From Ornithinicoccus sp045032955 (GTDB lineage Bacteria > Actinomycetota > Actinomycetes > Actinomycetales > Dermatophilaceae): a stretch of 64,000 bases of DNA. Below, piece by piece: positions 38,052-46,510 of this stretch. The notes beneath the pieces were generated by a model. That model ran no database searches. It was not told the origin of the DNA and saw nothing but the letters and a program-made list of their open reading frames with translations. Positions within the stretch are counted from its first letter, which is position 1; the number at the start of each line of letters is the position of its first letter. Location: positions 186,001 through 250,000 of the forward strand of contig NZ_JBJFZU010000003.1 in the NCBI RefSeq assembly GCF_045032955.1, read 5' to 3'. The translations under genes were made by a program, and so were the position numbers.

Positions 38052-40442
38052 ATGAGCACACCCTCACGAGGCACGTCGATCCTGGGCACCGAGGTCCGCC
38101 GGGTGGAGGACCCCGACCTGCTCCGGGGGCGGGGGAGGTTCGTCGCCGACCTGGACGTGGACGACCCGGAGGTCGCGCACGCGGTCTTCGTCCGCAGCCC
38201 GGTCGCGCACGCGCGGATCACCGGGATCGACACCGGCGGGGCGCTGGAGGCACCCGGGGTGCTGGCCGTGCTGACCGCTGCGGACCTGGGCGCCGAGCCG
38301 GTGCCCGTCTTCAACCAGATCCACGACCGGGTGCCGCGGACCGCGCTGGCGGTCGACCGGGTGCGCTTCGTCGGGGACGCGGTGGCGCTGGTGGTCGCGA
38401 CCAGCCGGGTGGCGGCGGTGGATGCCGCCGAGCTGGTGGACGTGGACTACCAGGACCTGGAGGTGGTGGTCGACATGGAGTCCGCGCTGGAGCCGGACGC
38501 GCCGCGGCAGTTCCCGGAGCTGGGCACCAACGTGGTGCTGGCGGTGAAGGACCCCGACGGCGAGGTGGACGTGCTCGCGGACGCGCACCGGGTGGCCCGG
38601 CTGCGGATGGAGAACAACCGGATGGCCTCAAGCCCGATCGAGGGTCACGGCATCCTGGTCCGCCCGGTGCTCACCGGTGACGGTGCCCGGGCCGAGGTGA
38701 CCGGGCTCGACGTGGCGCTGGCGACCCAGCACCCGCACACCGCCCGGAAGCTGCTGTGCCGGTGGACCGGCCTGGACGCCGAGCAGGTCAGGGTCCGTGC
38801 CCCGCACGTCGGTGGCGCCTTCGGCGGCAAGGCGGGGATCATCGCCGAGCACGCGGCCGTGGTCAGCGCCGCGACCCGGCTCCGGCGGCCGGTGCGCTGG
38901 GTCGAGACCCGCAGCGAGACCATGCTCTCGATGAGCAGCCGTGGGCAGGTGCAGTACGTCGAGGTGGGCCTGTCGGCCGACGGCACCATCACCGGGATGC
39001 GGGCCCGGCTGGTAGGGGACTGCGGTGCCTATGCGGGCTTCGGTGGTTCGTTCGCCAGCGGGTCCACCCGCACCATGTCGCAGGGCTCCTACGTCATCCC
39101 CCGGCTGCGCTACGACGCGGTCTCGGTGATGACGAACACCGCGCCCACCGGGGCCTTCCGCGGAGCCGGCCGGCCCGAGGCGGCGGCGATGGTCGAGCGG
39201 GCGATGGACCACGCGGCCCGGGAGTGCGGGCTGAGCCCGGAGGAGTTCCGTCGCCGGAACTACCTGCGCCCCGAGCAGTTCCCGCACGAGGCGAAGTTCG
39301 GCGCCAGCTACGACACCGGGGAGTACGCCGCGGCCCTGGACGCCGCGCTGAGCGCCGTCGGGGTGGACGAGGTGCGTGCCGAGCAGCAGCGCCGCCGGGA
39401 GGCCGGCAGCTCCTGGCAGCTCGGGCTGGGCATCGCCAGCTACGTGGAGATCACCGGTTTCGGCGGCACCGAGTATGCCGGGATCCGGGTCGCGGAGGAC
39501 GGGTCGCTGACCGTGATGGCCGGGACCTCGGCGCACGGCCAGGGGCACGCGACCGCGTTCTCGATGCTGGTCGCCGACCAGCTCGGGCTCCCGCTGGAGC
39601 GGATCTCCTACCTGCAGTCCGACACCGCCCAGGTGCGCTCCGGCGGCGGCACCGGAGGGGCGCGGTCGCTGCAGCTCGGCGGCAGCGCGGTGCTGGGCGC
39701 CGCGGTCGAGCTGCGTGAGCGGGCGACCCGGCTGGCGGCCGACCTGCTGGAGGTGGCCCAGGACGACGTGGAGCTGGTGGACGGGGTCTTCGGGGTGCGC
39801 GGCGTGCCGGACGTGTCCCTGGGCTGGGACGAGGTCGCGGCCCGCGCGCACCGGGACGGGGAGCCGCTGTCGGTGGACCACGACTTCCGCCAGCACGGCG
39901 CCACCTTCCCGTTCGGCACGCACGCCAGCGTGGTGGAGGTGGACACCGAGACCGGTGCCGTCCGGCTGCTGAGGCACGTGGCGGTCGATGACTGCGGCAC
40001 CGTGGTCAACCCGATGCTGGTGCGCGGCCAGCAGCAGGGCGGCTGCGCGCAGGGCATCTCGCAGGCGCTGTGGGAGGAGTTCCGCTACGACGGGGCGGGC
40101 AACCCGGTGACCGCCAGCCTCGCCGACTACTCGTTGCCCTCGAGCGCCGACCTGGTGCAGCTGGAGACCAGCCTCACGCAGACCCCGACGGACCGGAACC
40201 CGTTGGGCGCCAAGGGGATCGGTGAGGCGGCCACGGTCGGCTCGACGCCCGCCGTGCAGAACGCGGTGATCGACGCGGTGGCCCACCTGGGGGTGCGGCA
40301 CATCGACATCCCGTGCACCCCGGAGCGCGTCCACCGGGCGATCCTGCAGGCGCAGGCCGGGCAGCACGACCCGTGGCGCGAACCCCCGGCCATCTTCGAC
40401 GACATCCCGGACCTCACCCAGATCGCCGACGTGGAGGTCTGA
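38052..40442 (+). CDS. Xanthine dehydrogenase/aldehyde oxidase-family molybdopterin-binding large subunit
   Basis: A 796-residue molybdenum hydroxylase large subunit. It opens GTEVRRVEDPDLLRGRGRFVADL, has GGAFGGKAG near residue 254, and ends with GAKGIGEAATVGSTPAV, which holds the catalytic glutamate near E725. The loop reading GAFRGAGRPEAA is not the cysteine-bearing AYRCSFR loop of form-I CO dehydrogenase, so it is a CoxL-like (form II) or aldehyde-oxidase-type enzyme. No FAD or 2Fe-2S subunit genes are adjacent, which is unusual. Its ATG is 52 bases from the divergent acyl-CoA dehydrogenase start. CAGGAT, 7 bases before the ATG, may be a leaderless -10. Confidence 0.88.
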   Translation: MSTPSRGTSILGTEVRRVEDPDLLRGRGRFVADLDVDDPEVAHAVFVRSPVAHARITGIDTGGALEAPGVLAVLTAADLGAEPVPVFNQIHDRVPRTALAVDRVRFVGDAVALVVATSRVAAVDAAELVDVDYQDLEVVVDMESALEPDAPRQFPELGTNVVLAVKDPDGEVDVLADAHRVARLRMENNRMASSPIEGHGILVRPVLTGDGARAEVTGLDVALATQHPHTARKLLCRWTGLDAEQVRVRAPHVGGAFGGKAGIIAEHAAVVSAATRLRRPVRWVETRSETMLSMSSRGQVQYVEVGLSADGTITGMRARLVGDCGAYAGFGGSFASGSTRTMSQGSYVIPRLRYDAVSVMTNTAPTGAFRGAGRPEAAAMVERAMDHAARECGLSPEEFRRRNYLRPEQFPHEAKFGASYDTGEYAAALDAALSAVGVDEVRAEQQRRREAGSSWQLGLGIASYVEITGFGGTEYAGIRVAEDGSLTVMAGTSAHGQGHATAFSMLVADQLGLPLERISYLQSDTAQVRSGGGTGGARSLQLGGSAVLGAAVELRERATRLAADLLEVAQDDVELVDGVFGVRGVPDVSLGWDEVAARAHRDGEPLSVDHDFRQHGATFPFGTHASVVEVDTETGAVRLLRHVAVDDCGTVVNPMLVRGQQQGGCAQGISQALWEEFRYDGAGNPVTASLADYSLPSSADLVQLETSLTQTPTDRNPLGAKGIGEAATVGSTPAVQNAVIDAVAHLGVRHIDIPCTPERVHRAILQAQAGQHDPWREPPAIFDDIPDLTQIADVEV

Positions 40443-40443
40443 C

Positions 40444-40456
40444 CGGGCGTCGCCCG
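40444..40456. terminator. Small bidirectional hairpin
   Basis: CGGGC-GTC-GCCCG forms a perfect 5-bp stem in the 22-base gap between converging genes. It is short. Confidence 0.35.
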
Positions 40457-40464
40457 TGGTTGCT

Positions 40465-41133
40465 CTACGGCAGCCTCGCTGCCAGCATCTCCGCGCCGGC
40501 ACCGCTGACCCGGTCCAGGTATGCCCTCCGCCCGCTGACCACCATCGCGACCGCCTCCGCGGTGCCGCGGACCGGTTCACCCTCGCCGTACCGCCGGTCC
40601 GCGTCGGTGGCGTGCAGGCTCAGCCCGTCGAGCAACCCGTCGCCGCGTCGACCACCGACCGGACGGGGGACGAACGACTCGCGCCCCCGCGGGGAGGTGA
40701 TGATGTCCAGGGCGGCGACCCAGCGCTCCACCGGGACGCGGACCTCGAGTCCCTGCGGCTCGGCCAGGTCCCGCAGATGGATGCACGTGTCGGTGTAGGG
40801 CCCGGCGGCGCCGATGTACCAGGGCCGCACCGGCCGCGGCGCGGTGGCCCGGATCTCGGCGACCACCTCGGCCAGCGGACGCGCGCCGAGGCGTGCCGCG
40901 TGCACGTCGCAGGCCACGGCCATCGACCGGACCCGGGCGGCGGTGAGCAGGAAGCGCCACGAGGGCACACGCAACGGCTGCAGCAGGTGCCCGGCCAGCG
41001 TCCGGACGTCCCATCCCGCGCACAGGGTGGGATCGCCGGCCCGTTCCTCGCCCAGCTGCTCCAGGGTGTCGGCCAGGAGCAACCGGTGCTCGGTGGTCCA
41101 GGCCTGCAGCTGCTCGTCGTCCATGTCTCGCAC
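40465..41133 (-). CDS. Maleylpyruvate isomerase family mycothiol-dependent enzyme
   Basis: A 222-residue DinB-fold protein with the DPTLCAGWDVRTLAGHLLQP motif (about residues 33-52), including the first metal ligand, and a later CIHLRDLAEPQGL block. It is a relative of TIGR03083/TIGR03085-type proteins. The GTG at 41133 is preferred because GAGAAGG lies about 8 bases upstream; an in-frame ATG follows at 41124. It starts 26 bases after the aldo/keto reductase stop on the same strand, so they may be co-transcribed. Confidence 0.82.
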   Translation of the reverse strand: MRDMDDEQLQAWTTEHRLLLADTLEQLGEERAGDPTLCAGWDVRTLAGHLLQPLRVPSWRFLLTAARVRSMAVACDVHAARLGARPLAEVVAEIRATAPRPVRPWYIGAAGPYTDTCIHLRDLAEPQGLEVRVPVERWVAALDIITSPRGRESFVPRPVGGRRGDGLLDGLSLHATDADRRYGEGEPVRGTAEAVAMVVSGRRAYLDRVSGAGAEMLAARLP

Positions 41134-41159
41134 CGTCGGACCCTTCTCCTCAGATCTCC

Positions 41160-42104
41160 TCAGAAGGCCGCGGAGGCCCCGTCCAGCTCGGCGACGTCCT
41201 CGGCGTCCAGCTGCAGCCGCACCCCGTCGAACAGCGGGTCGAGCTGCTCGGGACGGGAGGCGGAGGCGATCGGGGCGGTGACGTCGCGGGCCAGCAGCCA
41301 GGCGATCGCCACGGCCGAGGGGGCGACGTCGTGGCGCTCCGCGACGTGCACCAGGGCGTCCACCACGTGCAGACCCCCGGCCTCGGCATACCGACGGGCC
41401 GCGCCACCGCGCGGGTTGCCGGCGAAGTCGGCCTCGGTGCGGTACTTGCCGGTGAGGAAGCCGGAGGCCAGCGCGGGGTAGGAGAACACGGCGAGGTCCA
41501 GCTCGCGGGCCACCGGGGCCACCTCGGTCTCGTACTCGGTGCGGGAGACCAGCGTGTACCGGGGCTGGATCGCGGCCGGCACCGTCATCCCATGCTCCCG
41601 CGCGGTGGCGACCCAGGCCCGCAGCCGCTCGGGGGTGTAGTTGGACAGGCCGACGGCCCGGACCTTCCCGGCCTCGACCAGCGAGTGGAAGGTGGCGACC
41701 TGGTCCTCGACCGGCACGCTCTCGTCGTCGGCGTGCGCGTAGTAGAGGTCGACGTGGTCGGTCTGCAGGCGCTCCAGCGACTCCTCCAGGGCGGCGACCA
41801 CGGTGTCGTGGGCCAGACCGCTGCGGTCCGGCTTCTTGCCGACCTTGGTCGCGATCCGCATGTCCGCGCGGGTGCCGCGGTCGGCCATCCAGCGGCCGAT
41901 GACCGCTTCGGACTCCCCGCCGCTGTGCCCCTCCGCCCACGCCGAGTAGGCGTCCGCGGTGTCGACGAAGCTCCCCCCGGAGGCGTGGAAGTGGTCCAGG
42001 ACCGCGAAGGCGTCGTCCTCCGGGCAGGTCCACCCGAACGGGTTGCCGCCGAGGTTCAGCGGGACGAAGGGGCGGTCGGTCTCGAGGAAGGAGGGGATCT
42101 GCAT
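41160..42104 (-). CDS. Aldo/keto reductase
   Basis: A 314-residue NADPH-dependent oxidoreductase with the Asp-Tyr-Lys-His tetrad in context: FVDTADAYSAW, IATKVGKKPD and LYYAHADD. The NYTPERLRAW and C-terminal PIASASRPEQLDPLFDGV blocks bind cofactor. TAGCGT (42118-42113) on the minus strand lies 8 bases before the ATG and overlaps the stop of the neighbouring gene. Substrate unknown. Confidence 0.93.
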   Translation of the reverse strand: MQIPSFLETDRPFVPLNLGGNPFGWTCPEDDAFAVLDHFHASGGSFVDTADAYSAWAEGHSGGESEAVIGRWMADRGTRADMRIATKVGKKPDRSGLAHDTVVAALEESLERLQTDHVDLYYAHADDESVPVEDQVATFHSLVEAGKVRAVGLSNYTPERLRAWVATAREHGMTVPAAIQPRYTLVSRTEYETEVAPVARELDLAVFSYPALASGFLTGKYRTEADFAGNPRGGAARRYAEAGGLHVVDALVHVAERHDVAPSAVAIAWLLARDVTAPIASASRPEQLDPLFDGVRLQLDAEDVAELDGASAAF

Positions 42105-42115
42105 GGTTCCCGACG

Positions 42116-42655
42116 CTACCCGGCGGGGGCGTCGTCCTGCAGCGCGGGCTCGCGCGCGACGCCGAACCTGTCCCAGTCACCGAACTCCGGTCGGTCGACC
42201 CAGTGGGCGCTGACGTCGACCCCGGTGAACTCCTGCACCCGTGCCTCGTCCTGTCCCTGGACCACGAGTCGGGAGCGGGCCCACCCGTTCGGTCGGAAGG
42301 TGAAGGTCGTGTGCGCCGCCGCCTGGTGCAGGTCGAGCCAACGGTCCTGACCGTCCGGGTAGACGCGGACCGTGACCCCGGTCAGGAACAGCTCCTCGGG
42401 ACGCTCCGGCTGCTCGGCGAAGTGGTAGGCCCGCACCTCGGAGCCGAACTCGTCGTAGAACGCCACGCCCAGGTAGAACCCGTCGGGGTTGATCTGCAGC
42501 GTGAACTCGGGAACGACCTTGGCGTCCGCCGTCGACACCTTGCTGACGGAGAAGGAGGGGCCCGCGGCGAAGCGCTTCCGTGCCTGGGCCTCGGTGATCT
42601 CCTGGATCGGCTTGCGCAGGACGCCGTGCCAGTCACGACCGTAGCGGTAGGGCAT
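42116..42655 (-). CDS. Hypothetical protein, probable immunity protein for the adjacent toxin
   Basis: A 179-residue soluble protein with no signal peptide or membrane span. It begins MPYRYGRDWHGVLRKPI, contains a strand-rich middle (NPDGFYLGVAFYDEFGSEVR) and ends with VSAHWVDRPEFGDWDRFG. I do not recognise a named domain with certainty. It follows the toxin-like gene by 22 bases on the same strand, the position and size expected of an immunity protein, and its aromatic- and acid-rich surface fits toxin binding. The immunity role is inference from position. Confidence 0.6.
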   Translation of the reverse strand: MPYRYGRDWHGVLRKPIQEITEAQARKRFAAGPSFSVSKVSTADAKVVPEFTLQINPDGFYLGVAFYDEFGSEVRAYHFAEQPERPEELFLTGVTVRVYPDGQDRWLDLHQAAAHTTFTFRPNGWARSRLVVQGQDEARVQEFTGVDVSAHWVDRPEFGDWDRFGVAREPALQDDAPAG

Positions 42656-42677
42656 CAACGAGGTCCTTTGCTCTGTG

Positions 42678-44633
42678 TCACGGGTAGAGGTGGGCGGTGT
42701 AGTCGAAGCCGTTGATGTCGATGATACGGACGCCGTTCTCGAAGGCGTACTCCGCAACCTCGTCGGGGATGGTCACCCCGTTCTGGGGAGGGATCTGCAG
42801 GACGAGCCGTCCCTCCAGGGTCTGCCCGGACAGTCCCGAGAGCCGGGTGCTGGGCACGTCCGCGACGGTGCTGCCCGGAGGATACTTGGCCACCAGCTCG
42901 TCGATGTAGGAGAAGGCGGTGCTCGGCTGCACGTCCCCGAGCTGGGTGAGCTTGCGGGAGATGATGTCCTCGCCGGGCACGTAGCTGTCCAGGCGGACGT
43001 AGCCGCTGCCGCCGGGGGCGTCGAGGTAGAGCTCGTTGTGCCGGTAGTTCGGCGCCATGTAGTCGTCGAAACGGTTCCCGGCGATCATGTTCTGCAGCCA
43101 CGGCCGGTCGGAGAAGCGCTGCATCTCGCCCGGGCTGAGGAAGGTGTCCGGACGGAACGTCGCCGGGTCCGTGAGGTCGCCGATGGTGCCGTTGGGCAGC
43201 ATCCGACCGACGTCCACGCCGCTGTCGGCGAGCCGGCCGATGGTGGCCATCTCCTCCGCGCTCAGCGCCCGCTTGACCCACTTGCCGCCGACCGAGAACC
43301 AGCCGACGAAGGGCACCATCCCGGCGTAGGAGAGACCGGCGTTCAGGTGGTCGCCCTCGGCGGTGTACCAGAGACCGTTCAGCCCGTCGGCGGCCTCGCC
43401 GACCAGCGGGACCATGCCGAGGATGTCGAGCACGAAGTGCCCGGCCGAGGACCACCAGGGGGGCTTGTTCTCCTCGGCGATCCTGGCCTCTCGCTCGATC
43501 GCGCCGGCGATCGCCTGCAGGTCCTCGCCGAGCCCGGGCTGCCAGGCGTCCTGACCCTCCACCGGCGGTGAGAGCAGACCGGACTGCAGCCCGGTGACGA
43601 GCTGCTCGACGGCATACTCGTCCATCCCGCGGAAGCGCATCACCTCCCAGAGGTGGGCGTTGACCTCGACCGCGCCGTCGTCGGTCTCGACCATCGTGGT
43701 CTCACCCTCGGCGAAGACCTGGCGCAGCGCGTCGGGGTTGTGGCCCATGCCCTGGTAGAGCGTGGCGAGCGGGTCGAAGACCAGGTTCGAGCCGGGGGAG
43801 CGCTCCAGGTCCGGGTCGTAGACGAGGTCCATCGAGGTCCAGTGCTCCGGACCGCGGTCGCCCTCCAGCTCGATCATCCGCTCGTGCAGGGTCAGCAGCA
43901 GGTCGGTGGAGAAGGCGCCCCGGCTGGTCACCAGGGTCAGCCGCTGGGCTGCCCCGCTCCACGCCGGTGCGTCGCCCACGTGGTCGGCCCACGCGTCCGC
44001 CATCCCCGGCACCTCCAGGGGACCCTCACCCTGGGAGGCCAGTCCGAAGGTCATCCCGAGCCCGTTGAGCAGGGAGTCGTAGCGCGGGTCGAACTCGACC
44101 GCCTCCTCCTGCGTCATCGCCCCGAACTCGCGGTGCCGGTTGACGGCCAACAGGAAGCTGTCCAGCTCCTGCGGGGAAACCCGCTCGGCGATGGCCTGCG
44201 CGAAGTACGGGTCGTGACCGTGCTCGCTGAGCAGCTCCAGCAGCCGGCTGTCGACGTCCACGATGTCGCCGCCGAACTCGTCGGTCTCCATCAGCTCGGC
44301 CGCTTCGTCGGCGAGGTCGTCCACCGCGCTCTGCGACAGCTCGGACACGTAGTCCTCGTCGATCTCGACCACACCGACCCCAGGGATGCCGGGGGTGCTG
44401 CCGGCGATCAGCCGGGCCAGGGTCAGCCGCCGGTTAAGATCGCGGATCCGGTCACCCATCCAGGTCCAGATCTCGGTGCCGCTCTCGACCTGGGAGACGG
44501 GTCCGGTGCCGAGCAGGACATGGTCGAGCCGGCCCCGGATGGTGCTCACGTCCGCCGGCCGGTGGTCGTGGACGCGGGTCATGTCCGTGACCAGCGACTC
44601 CATCGCGCCGATGTCGATGCTGACCATGGTCAT
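42678..44633 (-). CDS. Polymorphic-toxin-like protein with pre-toxin and C-terminal toxin-type domains
   Basis: A 651-residue protein with no N-terminal signal. Residues 1-390 are an acidic alpha-helical region with no domain I can name. About residues 395-460 (LDILGMVPLVGEAADGLN, YAGMVPFVGWFSVGGKW) match the hydrophobic glycine-proline pattern of pre-toxin domains (PT-TG type) seen before C-terminal toxins. The last ~140 residues (NELYLDAPGGSGYVRLDSY, GEDIISRKLTQLGD) resemble a module I recall from ends of LXG, Rhs and WXG toxins. The activity is unknown to me. The small WXG-like gene 13 bases upstream fits type VII secretion. Confidence 0.72.
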   Translation of the reverse strand: MTMVSIDIGAMESLVTDMTRVHDHRPADVSTIRGRLDHVLLGTGPVSQVESGTEIWTWMGDRIRDLNRRLTLARLIAGSTPGIPGVGVVEIDEDYVSELSQSAVDDLADEAAELMETDEFGGDIVDVDSRLLELLSEHGHDPYFAQAIAERVSPQELDSFLLAVNRHREFGAMTQEEAVEFDPRYDSLLNGLGMTFGLASQGEGPLEVPGMADAWADHVGDAPAWSGAAQRLTLVTSRGAFSTDLLLTLHERMIELEGDRGPEHWTSMDLVYDPDLERSPGSNLVFDPLATLYQGMGHNPDALRQVFAEGETTMVETDDGAVEVNAHLWEVMRFRGMDEYAVEQLVTGLQSGLLSPPVEGQDAWQPGLGEDLQAIAGAIEREARIAEENKPPWWSSAGHFVLDILGMVPLVGEAADGLNGLWYTAEGDHLNAGLSYAGMVPFVGWFSVGGKWVKRALSAEEMATIGRLADSGVDVGRMLPNGTIGDLTDPATFRPDTFLSPGEMQRFSDRPWLQNMIAGNRFDDYMAPNYRHNELYLDAPGGSGYVRLDSYVPGEDIISRKLTQLGDVQPSTAFSYIDELVAKYPPGSTVADVPSTRLSGLSGQTLEGRLVLQIPPQNGVTIPDEVAEYAFENGVRIIDINGFDYTAHLYP

Positions 44634-44646
44634 CGGCGGGCCCCGT

Positions 44647-44961
44647 TCATCGGGGAGCCATCTGGTGCCAGCGGACCTGCCAGGCGGTGGAGGGCACCCG
44701 GTGCGGCTGGGCGTCGATCGCCCGGTCGAGGGCGTCGATCGCCTCCGGGCCCGCGTCGTTCAGCTGCCGCCGGTAGCGGTCCAGCTCGCCGGAGAAGTCC
44801 TCTCCCCTGGGGCCTCCCCAGGCGCCGCTGCTCATCGCCGTGCGCGCCGCGTCCAGCGCCGTCTCCAACCGTCCGGCCGGGCCCACGCAGGTCGCGCGCG
44901 CCGACTCCAGCGAGATGCGGTAGGTGTTGTCGACCATGACGACGTCGTCGTCCCCGCTCAT
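44647..44961 (-). CDS. WXG100-like small helical protein (ESAT-6 family)
   Basis: A 104-residue protein predicted to be two helices joined by a turn containing Trp-Gly-Gly (W48-G49-G50, AWGGPRGEDF), the hallmark arrangement of WXG100 proteins. It precedes the large toxin-like gene by 13 bases and probably helps deliver it through a type VII secretion system, as EsxA-like partners do for LXG toxins. No secretion-machinery genes (EssC/EccC) are in the window. A GGGGAGGT site lies before ATG 44961, and TATTCT (45011-45006, minus strand) may be the -10. Confidence 0.7.
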   Translation of the reverse strand: MSGDDDVVMVDNTYRISLESARATCVGPAGRLETALDAARTAMSSGAWGGPRGEDFSGELDRYRRQLNDAGPEAIDALDRAIDAQPHRVPSTAWQVRWHQMAPR

Positions 44962-45104
44962 GTGACCTCCCCGATGCCCGATCTGATGATGACCCCGCTG
45001 ATCCGAGAATAGCCATCCGTGGGGCGTCCCGCTGCGAATGGCGGCCCGACAGGGCCCGTGCCATAGTGGCGGGACGGCATGTCCAGGGTATGTAGAAGGT
45101 TGAG

Positions 45105-45983
45105 GTGGGTGGGTTCGTGACCTCCGCGGTGGCTCGGGTCCAGACGGCCCTCGGTGCGGCGCTGCGCGCCCGGGTGGCCGGGGACGACGCCCAGCAACGG
45201 GCCGCGGTCATCTGGGACAGCCCGGGCCGACGGTGGTTCACCCCGCAGGACCCGGTCTGGCGGGTGCACGCCGACGCGGCCATGTTCCCCGGGGGCGTGT
45301 GCGCTCTGCTGCTGCAGATGCTGCACCCGATGGCGATGGCCGGTGTCGCCGGTCACTCCGGTTACAAGGGGGACCCGTGGGGCCGGCTGCAGCGCACCAG
45401 CAGCTACCTCGCCGCGACCACCTTCGGCACGGTCGAGCACGCCGAGGAGACGATCGCGCACGTGCGCGGCATCCACGAGCGGGTCCGCGGCAAGGACGCC
45501 CTGGGCCGGCCCTACCACGCCTCCGACCCGCACCTGCTGATGTGGGTGCACGTCGCCGAGATCGCCTCCTTCCTGCGGGCCTACCAGGCGTTCTCCGGGA
45601 GCCCGCTGACCCCTGCGGAGGCGGACACCTACGTCGCCCAGGCGGGCGTCGCGGCCGGGCTGCTGGGCGTCCTCGACCCACCCACCTCGGTGACCGGGCT
45701 GGAGGCGGTGCTGGCGGCATACCGTCCGGAGCTGCAGGCCACCCCCGAGGCGCGCGAGGCGGCCAGGTTCCTGCTGGCCGAGCCGCCGCTGCCGGTGTCC
45801 GCCCGGCCCGGGTACTGGGCGATCGCCGCGGGCGGGGTGTCGCTGCTCGAGCCCTGGGGCCGGGAGATGCTGCGGCTGCCGCGCTCGCCGCTGCTGGCCA
45901 GGTCGGTGCTGCGGCCGCTGGGCCGGGCCAGCGCCGGCACCGTGCGCTGGGCCATGGCAGGGGTCGACCGGGAGGCCTCGTGA
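45105..45983 (+). CDS. Oxygenase MpaB family protein (DUF2236)
   Basis: A 292-residue mostly helical protein with the DUF2236 signature MFPGGVCALLLQMLHPMAMAG, then GDPWGRLQRTSSYLAATTFGT and LLMWVHVAEIASFLRAYQAF. Relatives include fungal MpaB, which cleaves a terpenoid chain, and latex-clearing oxygenases that bind heme. The actual reaction here is unknown. GTG 45105 is chosen because AAGG lies about 7 bases upstream. It overlaps the next gene (GTGA at 45980-45983), starting a four-gene run with every junction overlapping. Confidence 0.85.
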   Translation: MGGFVTSAVARVQTALGAALRARVAGDDAQQRAAVIWDSPGRRWFTPQDPVWRVHADAAMFPGGVCALLLQMLHPMAMAGVAGHSGYKGDPWGRLQRTSSYLAATTFGTVEHAEETIAHVRGIHERVRGKDALGRPYHASDPHLLMWVHVAEIASFLRAYQAFSGSPLTPAEADTYVAQAGVAAGLLGVLDPPTSVTGLEAVLAAYRPELQATPEAREAARFLLAEPPLPVSARPGYWAIAAGGVSLLEPWGREMLRLPRSPLLARSVLRPLGRASAGTVRWAMAGVDREAS

Positions 45984-46510
45984 GCCGCGCCCATGCCCTC
46001 GAGCTGGTGCTCGCTCCGGAGGACGACACCGCGGTCCGGGACCGGTGGCAGGCCCTGGAAGACGCCGACGTGCCCTCCCTGGCGCGGCACCGGGGGGCGA
46101 CCCACCGGCCGCACGTCACCCTGGCGGCCTCGCCCCGACGCCCCGACGAGGACCTGCTGTCCGACGCGGGTGAACGGTGGGGGACGCTGCTCCCGGTCAC
46201 CGTCCCGGTCAGCGCGCTGACCCTGCTCGGCGGGCGCCGGGTCACCGTGGCCGAGCTGCTCTCGCCCGACCCGGACACCCGCCGGGCCCAGGCCGAGCTG
46301 GTCCGCCGCTGGGCGGACGCCGACGACCGACCGTGGGTGCCGCACCTGAGCCTGGCCACCGGGCTGGCGCCCGGCCAGGTGGGGGAGGCCGTCCAGGCGC
46401 TGACCGGGGCCGGTGCGGGTGCCTCCCTGCTGAGCACCCGCACCCTGTGCGGGCTGCGCTGGTGGGACCCCGAGGCCGAGCAGGTCACTGTGCTGGCGGG
46501 GGAGCGGTGA
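45980..46510 (+). CDS. 2'-5' RNA ligase / 2H phosphoesterase family protein
   Basis: A 176-residue protein with the two H-x-T/S motifs of the 2H superfamily: RPHVTLA (H45-V-T47) and VPHLSLA (H122-L-S124), spaced 77 residues apart as expected. Members open cyclic 2',3'-phosphates or join RNA ends. GTG 45980 overlaps the MpaB stop, and the GTGA at 46507-46510 couples it to the photolyase. Nucleic-acid end processing alongside photorepair is a plausible link but unproven. Confidence 0.82.
   Translation: MSRAHALELVLAPEDDTAVRDRWQALEDADVPSLARHRGATHRPHVTLAASPRRPDEDLLSDAGERWGTLLPVTVPVSALTLLGGRRVTVAELLSPDPDTRRAQAELVRRWADADDRPWVPHLSLATGLAPGQVGEAVQALTGAGAGASLLSTRTLCGLRWWDPEAEQVTVLAGER

Noticed and set aside
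38052..40442. Form-I carbon monoxide dehydrogenase large subunit.
   Set aside because: The active-site loop reads GAFRGAGRPE rather than the cysteine-containing form-I loop.
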